Below, piece by piece: positions 22,280 to 33,350 of a stretch of 64,000 bases of DNA. The notes under the pieces were generated by a model. It ran no database searches, was not told the DNA's origin, and was given only the letters and a program-made list of their open reading frames with translations. The stretch comes from Amanita rubescens. Its lineage: Eukaryota > Basidiomycota > Agaricomycetes > Agaricales > Amanitaceae. How positions within the stretch are numbered: position 1 is the stretch's first letter; every line of letters starts with the position of its first letter. A program made the translations under genes and the position numbers. The DNA lies in NCBI GenBank assembly GCA_015039365.1, contig WION01000072.1, positions 1 to 64,000 of the forward strand. The letters run 5' to 3'.

Positions 22280-22921
22280 TCAATGTACGTCCCAAGGGAC
22301 GCACCCGAAGGACCATATGGAGAAGGCACCCTGGACATGAGGCATAGAGTAGGCGATCCGGTCGCCGAAGTAGCAAGGATTACGTTTGTTCTTGCAAACA
22401 CGTTGAGAGTGGTGATTAGGAAATGCTTGGTGAAGACAGGTCAAGCCTGTCGTTATGGTGCCAGGTGGAAGCTCGTCGGCTTCAAGTGAGAGAGGAGGGA
22501 GGAAGGGTTTGCAGAGTTGGTGCCGGGGCACCGGTATGACAACGGTTGGCAACGCTCGAAGCGTTCCAGGTATTTCGAGTGGAAGCGTAATCGCTTCAGG
22601 TAGAGGTGCCAGAAGCAGTGATGGGGGTTCCTGACATTCGAAAATGACAGGCGGTGGAAGGTAAGAGAGTTTGAGGGCTGGTGGAGCCCGTGGTGGTCCT
22701 GGCAGTAGAGGGGTCCATGGGATCCTGTAGGCTTCAAAAGGGTCAAAGAAGGTGTTGACGGTTGGGGCTGGTGGCAGAACTCCAAAGAGTTCAAACAACA
22801 AGTCTTTGAGACTTGTGGGGAGAGGGAGCGACGGGGCGACGGGGAAGTTGGTGTGACGGTTGGCGTCACAACGTATGTTTTTGGCTACATTTGTATACCG
22901 CATCGCATGCCTAAGACACAT
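22280..22921 (-). CDS. Hypothetical Pro/Leu-rich ORF, 213 codons
   Basis: An open minus-strand frame starting MCLRHAMRYTN, then a long Pro/Leu-rich stretch (for example KDLLFELFGVLPPAPT and FDPFEAYRIPWTPLLPG). The composition is more protein-like than most ORFs around it. No family is recognised. It lies at the outer end of the hairpin-rich repeat and contains several of its stems (GACAGGT/GCCTGTC and AACGCT/AGCGTT). It may be an exon of a minus-strand gene; no firm splice partners were found. Confidence 0.3.
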   Translation of the reverse strand: MCLRHAMRYTNVAKNIRCDANRHTNFPVAPSLPLPTSLKDLLFELFGVLPPAPTVNTFFDPFEAYRIPWTPLLPGPPRAPPALKLSYLPPPVIFECQEPPSLLLAPLPEAITLPLEIPGTLRALPTVVIPVPRHQLCKPFLPPLSLEADELPPGTITTGLTCLHQAFPNHHSQRVCKNKRNPCYFGDRIAYSMPHVQGAFSIWSFGCVPWDVH

Positions 22922-23127
22922 ATAAACTTATCGATGGCGGCACGAGTGCCGCAGGTCCCGCTACGTGAAAGAACAATCATATTTGTATCATAATCTTTTA
23001 AACTTCGTTTATACCCAATAATGCACCAAAATGGCTCCTACTGCCACTAATATTAATGGGACTCTCAACGCACACCGGCGAAGCGTCGGAGATTGAAATT
23101 AAAACACCGAACATGAAGTTGATAGTA

Positions 23128-23262
23128 GTGGTGGATGGTGGACGTTCGGCGGTGGACGGTGGACCGGTGGATGTTCGGCGGTGGTGGACAGTGGACAGTT
23201 GATGCGCTGATGTTCGGCGGTGGGCGGTGGACTGGGCGGTGGACGGTGGACGCCGGACCCGG
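23128..23262 (+). repeat. GTGGACGGTGGA-type simple repeat
   Basis: Imperfect repeats of GGTGGACGGTGGAC and GTTCGGCGGTGG. Long open frames on both strands here reflect this composition. The stretches 22930-23120 and 23270-23660 hold nothing I can identify. Confidence 0.75.
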
Positions 23263-23916
23263 ACAGCGTGATCGCAAGTGGTCAGCAGTGGGCGATAAGC
23301 CGGTTGGAATCTCATACTAATAGTCACTGATAACAACCCTCAATGTTCCCTGGTGGAACAATCACTAAAAATGACGGGCAGTGCTTTGAAGTCGGTTTCA
23401 CGGACATGATATTACACGCTGCTCATTTAATTGGGAGCTGCAGGGTCAAAGATGATTCCACGGAAACTTTTTTATTCCAATAACCTCAATGCATTCTACG
23501 TAAACAAATTTATAGATTATCATGTACACGAAATCACATTCTAGTAACCTTAGATCAATGGTAACAACCTTGCTCAATGTGGTATAGAACGGAATTCAGC
23601 ATTAGCCATTGCCTGGATAACTTGTGAGCTCAAGACTTGAAAAAGGAACGCATATAGTAGTATTCATACAGGTTTGGCAGGCGAGATCCGGGGGGTAGCG
23701 CTAAGCGGTTGGCGTGGGTGGTGGGTATCGGTGGAAAACTTCGAGTTAGAGGAACTCCGAACGGGCCCTGATAAGATTTTCAAAGTGATGGAAGAGATTC
23801 TACTCACTGCCACAATCGAAGTACTCCGAGTGGTCGTTGCCAGAGCCCAAGCAGCCGGAGCGGTCATTGCTAGACTCTGCCAAAGGTCAGAGACGAGCTG
23901 TGATACTAGAGTGTGG

Positions 23917-24118
23917 GAACTTGCAACCCACGCCGCGCACCGGTGAATGAGTGGCAGCGGATATTGAGGTGGCAGGTGAGTTGGTGGTTCAGGTAGAGGC
24001 TGTACTAGATGTGTTCGGCGAGCAGTTAGAAGAGCAAGGACGCGACGCGCGACATTACACCCACGTGACCACCGCTCACCGGTGTCATTCACCGGTGCGC
24101 GGCGTGGGTTGTAAGTTC
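23917..24118. mobile_element. 202-bp MITE-like element with 34-bp inverted ends
   Basis: 23917-23950 and 24085-24118 are inverted repeats of 34 nt with one mismatch (arm contains CCCACGCCGCGCACCGGTGA). The interior has no gene. No target duplication is obvious. Just downstream are GGCCC-TTC-GGGCC and GCTCC-CTC-GGAGC stems (about 24148-24175) and GCCTTATT/AATAAGGC (about 24212-24230). Confidence 0.65.
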
Positions 24119-24500
24119 ATATTAATGCCCCTCGTCCGCGCGGCCCTTCGGGCCTTACGCTCCCTCGGAGCTTCAAGGTTGGGATAAGGCACCCCACTTA
24201 TTAGGCCTTATTTTAAATAAGGCATTTTAAGCCAAATGATTATTTTCCTGATGCTTGAAGTCAAAAATGTACTAACCAAACAAAAATATGAACCACATAC
24301 CATAGATAAGCATTTGAGAGAGGCGGCAAATAGGGGCCTAGGGCAGATATTGAGATTGGATACTAAATGGCTGGAGCCTTAGGGCCCAGGAGACAAAAAC
24401 ACTGTTCTTCTTTCATGAATTTCGCATGCAGCGTGTTGATCTTAGCAGTAACTTTGTTGAAAGCAATCAGGTGTTCATCACAAGACATTTTCTACACTGT

Positions 24501-24710
24501 GATCACAACCGCGCGGGATGCTTTTCGTGGAACGATGAATGGAGCGATCCGATCACAACCGCGTGAGTTGCGAGCGACGTAAATTATAAATGGATGTGGA
24601 TCGAAACAATGAAAGCGCTGCGCTGCGATCACAACCGCACGAGTTGCCTAATGCCTTTCATCACAGGAGCATTTGATACAAGACCGTTGTGATCACAACC
24701 TCACACTGAC
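24501..24710 (+). repeat. Four irregularly spaced GATCACAACC repeats
   Basis: GATCACAACCGCGCGGGATGC at 24501-24521, variants at 24551-24571 and 24627-24647 (GATCACAACCGC, then RYGAGTTGC), and a shorter GATCACAACC copy at 24691-24700. Spacings are 50, 76 and 64 bp. Sequence between copies is unrelated. It looks like an array of binding sites or remnants of insertions; no gene is next to it except the short ORF at 24953. Confidence 0.7.
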
Positions 24711-24952
24711 TTCATGAGCAGCTCATACATTTTCAGAGCGACAAAGCTGTGGATTTGAACATTTTTTACTTTTAGTCTCGTTGATTTGCCGGATGTTTCA
24801 GGAGACTTCTGCCGGATGTCGAAAGCGCTGAGGAAGTTTCTTTCCGATCATACCGTGTAGTCGGGATTTTGTCACTCATTTGTGACCGTCACAAATGTCA
24901 GGTGACTGCTGCCGCACTCACTGGGCCTCAGTCGTTCGTCGGACTGAACCCA

Positions 24953-25231
24953 CTACTTACGTAGCGGGAATCGGTTGAGTAGTGACTGCTCTAAATTAGG
25001 TAGTACCATATTCTTGATGGATTTAGTTGCAGTGTAGGCTAGAGGTTGGTTATCCTCTTCAGCGATGACGGGTGGTGGAAAAGGCTCTTCGACCTCTTCT
25101 TCGAGGGGGACGGTTGTGAGCGATGGAGGGACGTCGGGGAATTCGACATGCTCGCATTTGTTGACAGTGTGTGCTTGGTAATCGGCCGAGCAATGGATCG
25201 TAGGGGTGCAACGGGCGTATAGATCCGCCAT
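24953..25231 (-). CDS. Hypothetical small acidic protein, 92 codons
   Basis: An open minus-strand frame (MADLYARCTPTIHCS..., with LEEEVEEPFPPPVIAEED), divergent from the RRM gene 30 bp away. No domain, signal peptide or partner exon is seen. It may be chance or an exon fragment. Confidence 0.25.
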   Translation of the reverse strand: MADLYARCTPTIHCSADYQAHTVNKCEHVEFPDVPPSLTTVPLEEEVEEPFPPPVIAEEDNQPLAYTATKSIKNMVLPNLEQSLLNRFPLRK

Positions 25232-25261
25232 TGAAATTTCGATAGTGGTGGACCTGGAATT

Positions 25262-26240
25262 ATGACAGGCCCGAGAGAAAGCTGGTTTTTCGGTTATGGT
25301 GACATGAAGGACACATCGGGGATGTCTGGGACGCTTCCCACTGTGGTCCGCGAGAAGGACCCGTCATCACTTGCTACTCCTGCGCGTCTCCCAGAACTTT
25401 CTCCTCTATGCATACCGGCCGTTCCAACCGCTTTGTCTTTGCTTGCAGACACGCCAAGTACCACTGCAGTCGCGAGTCCAAAGAGCGACTCGTCTCGCAT
25501 TAGCAAGGAACCCTCTTCTGGATCTCAAGAGGACGGAGAGTTGGAGGACTCGAAGTCCTCCGACGTCGAGATCTTTTTGTCTTCGCTTGGTCTTGAAAAC
25601 GCTGTGCCCAGTGCGCATACATCGACAGGTTTGTTTATATTCAACGCTATATTGACAATTCCTTGACCCTTATGAACAGCGCCCGACTCTGAACACGTTC
25701 CTGAGGACGTTCATGTCTCCCCTACCATTACACAACAGCAAAAGACGGCTAATGTATCGGATGACATCCTTTTGCCTCAATTGCCGCCAGCTCCTTTGCA
25801 GAAAACCATCCCTCTCCAGGACGTCACGTCTGACAGCGAAGCGCCAGGTCCCCCTACTAAGCCAACTCCTTCGCAGCCTGTCGTAGTCCCCAAGGAGACG
25901 ACCCAACATTCTCATATAGCAGAGGAAAGCGTTGCCGAGCGGTTAGCGCCTTCCAACTCCCGAGATATTTATCTCAACAACTGTATCAATATCGATAGCT
26001 CCCATAAGACACCTAACGTTTATATCAATGGCCTACCTCCTCATTTTCCTGAAGAGCAACTATATGCGCTCGCTGCGCCTTTTGGGGCCATTCGCAGTGT
26101 CCGGACATTTACTCGACACGTCAAGGAGAGCGAGAGCGGCTGTCTTTACGTTTCGAGGTTCCGTTTTTAAACGCGGATTTTAGATTTGAAACTGTCGAGG
26201 CCGCAGAAAAATGCATAATGTCTTTGCGCAGATAAAGACT
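25262..26240 (+). pseudogene. RRM RNA-binding protein gene, truncated
   Basis: Exon 1 starts at the ATG at 25262. An intron runs from about 25630 (GTTTGTTTATA) to about 25679 (ATGAACAG) with TTGACAATT as branch-like site, and rejoins in frame. The N-terminal part is long and Ser/Pro/Asp-rich. An RRM follows: VYINGLPPHFPEEQL (RNP2), PFGAIRSVRTF, then a broken RNP1 region. The remaining RRM piece, FETVEAAEKCIMSLRR, is reached only by skipping about 40 nt ending TTTTAG; no good donor remains, and the frame stops soon after. It would have bound RNA in the manner of fungal multi-RRM regulators. Loss of RNP1 and of everything beyond makes it a likely pseudogene. Confidence 0.6.
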
Positions 26241-26333
26241 GTTAGGCAAGACATTCAAGCAGCACACGATATATACTGGCAACGTTTTCCAGCCCTAAGT
26301 GACATCCATCTCCTAACGCCAGGCATGCTAACA

Positions 26334-27810
26334 AGGTCCGGGATTTACACCGGGAAAACGCGAGACAGTGCGGACAGCATTTTCCAGTGAAGAACATCCC
26401 GGCCAGACGCGAGACATACGCACGCCGCGAATGATTCCTTCTACTTCTATGCGACGGGCACATTCTACGACAGCTATGAGCTGCGATGAAGGACCGACCA
26501 GAAAACGATAGACACGACGATAAAATTGACCTTCCCCGTTGACTATGTTCGGGCCTCAGCAGTGGCGACCCGAGTGCGCCGCTTTCATGAGAACGACTTC
26601 CCACCTCTCAAGATTGAGACCGGGAAGCAGATCGTTCCTAGGGACACTCTCCCTCGCTCGCCAATGTCCACTCATCTTGTTGACTCTCATCTCATAAGTG
26701 CCGACTCTCATCTCACAAGACCGACGACCCTACTCGGTGCACCTCATGCAGCTAAAACACTCGTCTCTCTGCCGACTATTTCTGCACGCTTGAACAAGAC
26801 GAGTCGCATGACCAACACAAGCTCGCCGTGACTCACGCTGTTAACTCACTCGCTCGCCCTCCTGCCGACCAGAATAGCTCGTAATCGACGCTTCGCCCAA
26901 AGACTCGGAGATGCCGTTTCGTCTAGCTCTTTCAAAGGTCGCTTAACGCGTTCCTTGTTTCAGATTCTTTACTCCAGCACTGCATCTCGCAGCTGTCTTT
27001 TAACAAGACGGCTGGATCCGAGACTCGTTGCATGACGTGGCGGGACACCACACATTTGCGCTCACCGTTCGAAGTGCTCCTGGTGGCTGGTCCCCCCAGC
27101 AGCCGTGTACATGTTGGGCCGGCCACCATTCAGAATCGACATGACATAAATCGCGACGAGGCCCGAGACGAGACCTTCTCCAGCTCGATGCTCTTCTCCT
27201 CTACTAACGGTGAGACCCGACATACGGGTGTCATTCCTCTATCCGGAACTCATGATGACCGTCTTCCTCTAGGTGAAAAGCCCGACTTGTGCATTTGCCC
27301 CTGCCTTCCGGTGATGAGTGTCGCACGGTTTTCGGCGACGACGAGTAATGTCTGCGACAAATAAACTCTCTTTATCTCAAGAGTCAAGACCGACACCGGG
27401 GTTCGGATCGCAGTGCCTGCTACATTGCCCCCGCCTTCCCTTGAGCTCGTAGCGCATGCAGTGGTTCGACCTTGAGTGTATCACCTGACTCCCGGAGTGT
27501 CTTGCTGGAATTTCAGAGTCCGTGGCGTTGGAATATGATCTAGTCGATCTTGTTAGCAGTTGAAAGCATTGTATGTTATTTTCAACATTCCTGATACGAT
27601 CTCCACACAGTTGCTGAGCATACATATATTATTGCATTTCTTAACATATATCATGGACATATTGTAAGGCAGTGCACGTGAATGTGGCCTCGGACCATGC
27701 CACGCGATGCGGTGGCCCACTTCTCAAGTCAAGTTTTCCGAGGCCTGAAAGGACTCGGTCTCTTGCTGGTGCGGCTAGGTCCGGGACTTGGACCGGGAAA
27801 ACGCGAGACA
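26334..27810 (+). repeat. Dispersed repeat copies in gene-poor DNA
   Basis: 26334-26366 and 27777-27810 share AGGTCCGGGA and ACCGGGAAAACGCGAGACA. 27686-27720 shares 35 bp (one mismatch) with 30012-30046 (GGCCTCGGACCATGCCACGC, then GGTGGCCCAC). GAGGCCTGAAAGGA occurs at about 27740 and 29872. These are partial copies of one unknown short element. Between 26370 and 27680 no gene is supportable. Confidence 0.6.
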
Positions 27811-28379
27811 CGCACAGCCGAAAACGTCCTGGCCATACACGAGAAGACATGAACAAGGCCCGACTGAATCCCTAGCACGACACCACTCGAGTGTTTCCCT
27901 CGTGTCTCGATTCTTCAACGAGGACCTCAAGAGTTGTTTTGAGCGACAACATGAAAGCCAGGTCGGGAAAACGGCTTATGGATACTTGGTAAGCACCTAA
28001 GCGTTTCTGCTCGATCCCGCTTACTACTCAGTTGCGGGTGGTCATTTCCCTCCTCCAGAAATCACTGCACAGCCCGCCCAAATCCTCTTGTTCTCGGCGA
28101 TAACATACTCCAGAAGTAATGCCTACCTGCTCGCTTCCCGTGTCTCGCTCACTTCTAGCCTAGCGCCGAATATGCCTCGCACACTCTCCAGAGCTTTGTC
28201 TGCTCGCCCTTACCCCGTTGGCGATGATTTGAATAGTAGGTAATATTTGCTTCAAGTTGGTGACCTCATCCTCATATCTCTCTCTCAGTTCTCGACAATC
28301 TCTCTTCCTCAATTTTAAATCACACATTTCGGAGGCAGCAATGCACGATTCCTTAGCCCGCTACCACCCCCTTTGTGTC

Positions 28380-28880
28380 ATCCCCAGACCCTCGAAAAGG
28401 TTCTGAAAGTAATTTCAGACTGGATCAACGACTTGTATCCGAAACAACGCACCATATGGTTATATGGCCGGCTGTATGAGGTAGAGCCGTACGGTTGTTG
28501 GCTGGATGTGGAACGAGTTGCAAGACACTAGACTCAGGATTCTGACCACAGACACGTCCACCGTGCCAACCGCAGCACATCACCGCATTCGACCGACTCG
28601 TCACAGAAATTCGCAGTTGGTCACCTGAGGACGGCTCAGTGTACATCTACCCATCCTCTCCTCGCAAGTCTGCTATTGCTCAAACCATTGCCGAACGTTA
28701 CAAGGATAGCCGTTTGGCGACTTCATTTTTCCCCTAATGAACACCCCAGATCGCAGCATGGCAGATCGTTTGTTTTTTACTCTAGCATGGCAATTGGCCA
28801 CATCCATTTCGAAACATTCCCGTATATTGAATCTCTACCGAAGACAAAGCGTTTAATCCATACCAAATCACATCCAATTC
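28380..28880 (+). pseudogene. NACHT (STAND NTPase) gene fragment, N-terminal side
   Basis: Degenerate plus-strand pieces in several frames: VISDWINDLYPKQRTIWLYG, KSAIAQTIAERYKDSRL after a ruined P-loop (PSSPRKS where GxxGxGKS is expected), then DRSMADRLFFTLAWQLATS. These match the NTPase domain of fungal NLR-like proteins, which act in non-self recognition. Stops and shifts separate every piece, and the P-loop is destroyed. The fragment ends where a minus-strand piece of the same family begins. Confidence 0.6.
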
Positions 28881-28886
28881 GATCAC

Positions 28887-29340
28887 CTAAATTTGAAGGT
28901 TTTCGACAAGCTGCTCTTTGGGAAGGCAGTCATCGTCATCGATGAACTTGATGATGGTCGATGCGTATACGAATTGACCTGATGATAACAGGTGCTGAAT
29001 ATCCGCGTCAGACGGGAATGACGAGATTTTACATTTCGAAAAAATACGGAAAAACTGGCCCTCCAAGTAGCTCATTCGGTGCAAACTTCTCATCCAATAC
29101 AACTGCGCGCGCGAGCCTTCAATTTCATGTTTTCCATATCCAATATTTCCTCAATATGAGCCTCCGGTCTACTGCAAATAAGAAAACGTAGAGGGATGCT
29201 AGTACGCCCCAACGCATCCGCGATGAGCGTCAGAACAAGATTTTGTTCTTGTTCGCTCGCGCATTCGTCTACGCCATCAATTATAATGAGCGACTTCTCT
29301 GGTCGTAGGCCAGGCTTGTCCCGATGAAGGTCGATACCAT
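28887..29340 (-). pseudogene. NACHT gene fragment, C-terminal side, inverted
   Basis: Read on the minus strand: EKSLIIIDGVDECASEQEQN (Walker B, hhhhDGhDE), LIADALGRTSIPLRFLICSR (sensor-type motif), PEAHIEEI, then, after breaks, GQFVYASTIIKFIDDDDCLP and KEQLVENL. The order is normal for a NACHT domain, but the strand is opposite to the N-terminal piece at 28380-28880, so the two halves face each other tail to tail. No complete protein is possible. Confidence 0.65.
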
Positions 29341-30550
29341 TTTACAACTCCGTCTAGCCACATCTTCCTCACCATATGCTCAATCGGACCAACTCTACAT
29401 GCAGATGCTTTCTCAACGGCTAGATGTGAGGTCGCTGTATTCGCCCGTGGTGAATCGCGCCTTACATTTGTTGATGTCTGCGAATCAATTGCGGCTCAAA
29501 TTACGCAGGATGCATTCGCTTCGATTCGAGCATTCGTTGCATGACTTCTTTCGGGACAAGAAGCGTGCAGGCAAATATCATAGTATCCGTGCGAGTGGCT
29601 CCAGTGCAGTTTCAATGGAAGAACAGGGGTTTGTAATATTGCTGACACTGGTGTTTTCGTGTCTATGGATCCCCTTAATACATCATACCACTGCTCATAA
29701 TACCGCTTCTATGCTACGGTTTGCACAAGTGGACTGGTCCATGAATATTTTTAGGGATATTTGTTTTGCCCCTAGGTCTTATGATTGGTATTCAGGAGAT
29801 ATTCTAATTCATGCGCTTTATATGCTCACGAAGCGCTGCCTGCATTAGCAGCAACCTCGCTTGAAATCCACTGAGGCCTGAAAGGAATCCCTGGCATGGA
29901 TTTCCCGACGAACGTCCACGGTGAAACGCGACGCAGGCACGGAAAATTCCCGAGTGATGTCGAAATAAAGATACGCTACGCACGGCAAAGACTCAATATA
30001 TGAAGCCATCCGGCCTCGGACCATGCCACGCGAAGCGGTGGCCCACATCCCACAAGTTATTCATATTATCTGAAATCAAAAGGAGGGCCCGAGCGCAAAC
30101 AGACAGTAGCAGGGCTGCCTGATACTATGAGGAATATCTTTGCCTGCAAATCCCGTTCAGCCTGACGGATTACTGTCAGATGCCCTTTCGGATTAAGCCA
30201 TTGTCAACCTGAGAAAGGCTGACTCGGCTGACGTGGCCTGATTTGACCTGCTCAGGCGTCGGAGGTTTTGTATATGTCGTCCAGCACGTAGCGGGACCTG
30301 TGGCACACGTGCCACTTTTGTTGGAAAAGATAATGAACGCACCAACGTTACACGTCACACGTCAACCCCAGTCAAAAACGATTCTGTGAGAAACAGGTCA
30401 AAACCGCGTGATTCCGTATTTAGCGGGATGGGACGGCTTCTACGCCGTCACAATGTCCGATCTCGTCAAAATTTCCGCTCAAGTCATCCCGAAACCGTTT
30501 GTCTTTGAAAACATGCATTCGCCACTGAGAAACATGCAACTGTCCTATTT
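29341..30550. other. Gene-poor stretch
   Basis: A 174-codon plus ORF (29324-29848) overlaps the antisense of the NACHT fragment and shows no domain. The only recognisable items are repeat copies at about 29872 and 30012-30046. Nothing else is supportable. Confidence 0.5.
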
Positions 30551-30551
30551 T

Positions 30552-30675
30552 CCGCTCCCCCCCGCTTGTTCCTGCTCATTCCCGCTCCTCCCCGCTCCTC
30601 CTGCTCATTCCCGCTCCTCCCCGCTTGTTTCCGCTCCTCCTGCTCATTCCCGCTCCTCCCCGCTTGTTTCTGCTC
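30552..30675 (+). repeat. Minisatellite CCCGCTCCTCC
   Basis: The 24-bp core TGCTCATTCCCGCTCC, TCCCCGCT recurs at 30573, 30602 and 30641, separated by GCTTGTTTCCGCTCCTCC-like spacers. Frames read through it are artefacts. Confidence 0.8.
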
Positions 30676-30679
30676 ACTA

Positions 30680-32920
30680 TCCTCACTCACATCCATCCCT
30701 GCCTCCGTCAGCTTTCGTATTTCCTTCCAGTTTCTTTGCCATTTATGTAGATAACATTAGGATATGACTTGATTAATGAATGGAAGCTTACCTTCTTGCG
30801 CTATATAAAGGAAGGGAGTTGTGACGACTTGAAGGCCTTACTATACCTCGAGACTACGATCATTATAATGTAGTTATCAATCAAATTCAGGTCGCTTGTT
30901 ATCTGACGTACCTGTTTCTGCGCGTCTGTAAGTGCCACCCAAGCCTCATTAAACTGGTCATGCGTTCCTTTGTTGTTGTGCATCTTCTGGAAGTCGATGT
31001 TGAAAAGATTCCTATTCATATTCGTCAGCCGAGTCTTGCGGTTATGTAAATATGACTTACTCGGCTACTTCAATTCGTGATGTGTTTGATTCCTCTCCGA
31101 GTCTCGTTACTAGTTGTCTTTTGCAAGTTTCAATTTGTTTTGGCGGTGTTGGTATTGCTATTAGTGATGGGAGCCTTAGCTGTATTCTGTTGTGGTTCAA
31201 TTGCGTTCTTGAACGATTAGAAAAAGGTTTTGAGCGTCATCAAATGATAACGAGTGTCGGCTTGCAGTGGGAGCGGTGGACGTGGGATTCTCAGAGAATA
31301 TTAATCTAAGTGAGAAGTTAAAAGTGCCGTATGACTCGTTTTGATGTGAACGACACTTGCCGTTGTCTGGATAGTATTGTTAGCAAGCGGTCGAGTCTTG
31401 TCGAGTGGTGTGGTCTTCTTCGGCAGCTGTTGTCTACAAAATTACCAGTTCTCAGAAAACTCAAGGCGGCGACAACGGTCGTGAGAGGGCAGTGGTACTT
31501 ACCTCTGTTGTTTGACCGGGTGTTTCTCTGCTTCTCGCCGGGAAGCAGAACTAGCCTCAGCTTCGTCTTCGTCCACCGGTCTGGGCAAGTTATTGACATC
31601 TTTTTCATGTAAGGCCAACTTGGAGTCCGGGCAGCTGTTTAATGCACTGTGAAGAATGCATTATCACGTAAATCTAGGAGGGTGAAATGAACACTCACAC
31701 GAGTGGGTTTATGAGCTTAATTACATGTGCTCAATCAAGAAGGCGAAACTTCCAAGGCTTGCTTTCGCTCTGCTCGCTTCTCCTTCGTCTTTCAGGTTCC
31801 TGTGGTAGTTTTAGTAAAAGCTGTTGATGAATGAGTTAGCCCAACAGTGTCAAGCTGGACGTGCATATAGGGAGGTTGACCCTAACCCTGACTCCGCCCC
31901 CGACGACATTGGGCCGGGACACAGTATGCCGAGAGGCATAACTTGTGTTTGATCCTTGGCATATCCATGCTGCTGCCCATTAAATTAGGATATTGGGGGT
32001 GTTCCATGTGGGTAGCAAAGCGATTGTGAATGAAAGCAGAGAGAAAAATAAAGATACCACGTGATGCACGTTGACGCGCTTTAAGTTTTTGACGCACCCC
32101 AACGCCGAGCACATAAATTGGTAAGATATTAATTAAATAGTAATTCTACAAGCCGTTATACTCTCATACAACAATGAAGCCACTTTAGCTACAAATCCTC
32201 CTGTTTACTGAGTCAATGATCTCACATTGTTGACTTATGTCGGAGAAGGGAAAAACATACCGTCACAAATCTCTAAAGCTTCAAAGCGGGTTTTTATCCA
32301 AACCCCAATGTCCTCACATACACGCTTCCTGTACACCACTGCAACTGAAGCGCTGGACAGAAACGAAGCCAGATGAGTTCGGTAAAGATGAGATATTCAA
32401 GACTGCTTACTCAACGCCATATTAGAGTCTTCATCCTGATAGCATAGTACGACTGTCGATCTTTCTCTTTCCATCTTCAGACAAGGGACGTGTAGCGATG
32501 CCAGCTTCGTGTCATTTCCGCATACTTCTATCTGACTCCATCCCTGGTACTCTCCCAGTCGCAGACCACTGCCAACAGCATTATCGCCGCCCCTGTTGCC
32601 TTGGCCGTGGCCATTGCCATCATAGACATAGCTTCATAGCCTAAATCATCTTGGTCTGGGGCGAGGTCAACGCCAACATAATTACCTAGCTTGTCCGTCA
32701 TAAATGCAACCACGCTGGAGTTCCAAGTACTTGTAGCGAAAACAGCCAGGAGGAAAGGAACTGTGTGGCTTCTATAAGTTTGGAGTTCACGTCCGTCTGA
32801 GGATCATTATCAACTTCGCCCCAAATGCGCCATCACCACCTGCACCATGGAAATGAGATGGGGATGGTGTGGTGTTCGTATTGGTGAAGGCGCCCAAGAA
32901 GAAAGCCGCGATGGACTCAA
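30680..32920. other. Gene-poor stretch with one exon-like piece
   Basis: On the minus strand about 31075-30910 reads as possible exons (RLGEESNTSRIEVAE, then NLFNIDFQKMHNNKGTHDQF, then NEAWVALTDAQKQ) with a GTAAGT intron between them and a GTACGT donor after. No family is assigned and the rest of a gene is not found. Elsewhere there is nothing clear. Confidence 0.3.
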
Positions 32921-32929
32921 GAGGTGGAG

Positions 32930-33350
32930 GTGCCTCAGGTGTTGGCACACGAGATGGAAGCAGCAAAGGACCGGGCGCACTCCGAAGAGATGGAAGCGAC
33001 GGAGGACTAGGTGCATTCGGAGATGGAAGTGACGAGGGACTATGTAGGTGTTCGAGACGACTTGGATTGGCCAAATGAGATTGTTGTCGAACATGTAGAG
33101 CAGGGACGAATGCTTCTGCTATCCACTGGCAGATCATCACTGTCTGGATCATGGGGATGAGGAAGAGAGTTGTGATGGGCTCGGTGGTGGTGGAGAACGT
33201 ACCTTAGGCGTTGGCGCGCGAGAAGGGAGCGACGGAGGACTAGATGATCGAGGAGACTCATATTGGCCAGGTATCGTTCCTTCATGGTGTTGTATCAGAT
33301 CAAGCCACTCTGGAACATGTGTAGAGTGTGGATGGACGCTCCTGCTCTAT
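32930..33350 (+). repeat. Diverged tandem duplication
   Basis: TGTTGGCACACGAGATGGAAGC near 32940 recurs as CGTTGGCGCGCGAGAAGGGAGC near 33210, each followed by GACGGAGGACTAG, then GACTNNNATTGGCCA and an AACATGTNNAG block. A minus-strand Pro-rich ORF (32787-33152) overlaps it and is probably compositional. Confidence 0.5.

Larger units (their letters stand above)
17850..22930 (+). repeat. Hairpin-rich intron-bearing repeat, copy A (longest)
   Basis: About 5 kb packed with perfect short inverted repeats and plus-strand splice-like modules. Two diverged tandem units are visible at the start (about 17990-18600 and 18680-19215), each opening with an intron-like 50-51 nt block. Aligned exon-like pieces keep peptide traces: YSESSFELS at about 18382 and YLESSLELS at about 19063. 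Stops and shifts break any long plus-strand protein, so this is either a pseudogene array or a noncoding transcript. The minus strand carries long open frames (up to 297 codons). Homologous blocks: 1-700 and 35290-37190. I do not recognise the family. Confidence 0.65.

Noticed and set aside
28900..28950. Plus-strand KAVIVIDELDD as the Walker B of the plus NACHT piece
   Set aside because: The same bases read on minus as FIDDDDCLPKEQ in a longer run of family-like sequence; the plus reading may be a complementary coincidence, so I assigned the stretch to the minus piece.
32787..33152. A proline-rich protein on the minus strand
   Set aside because: It overlaps a duplicated GATGGAAG-rich tract and its composition follows from that repeat.
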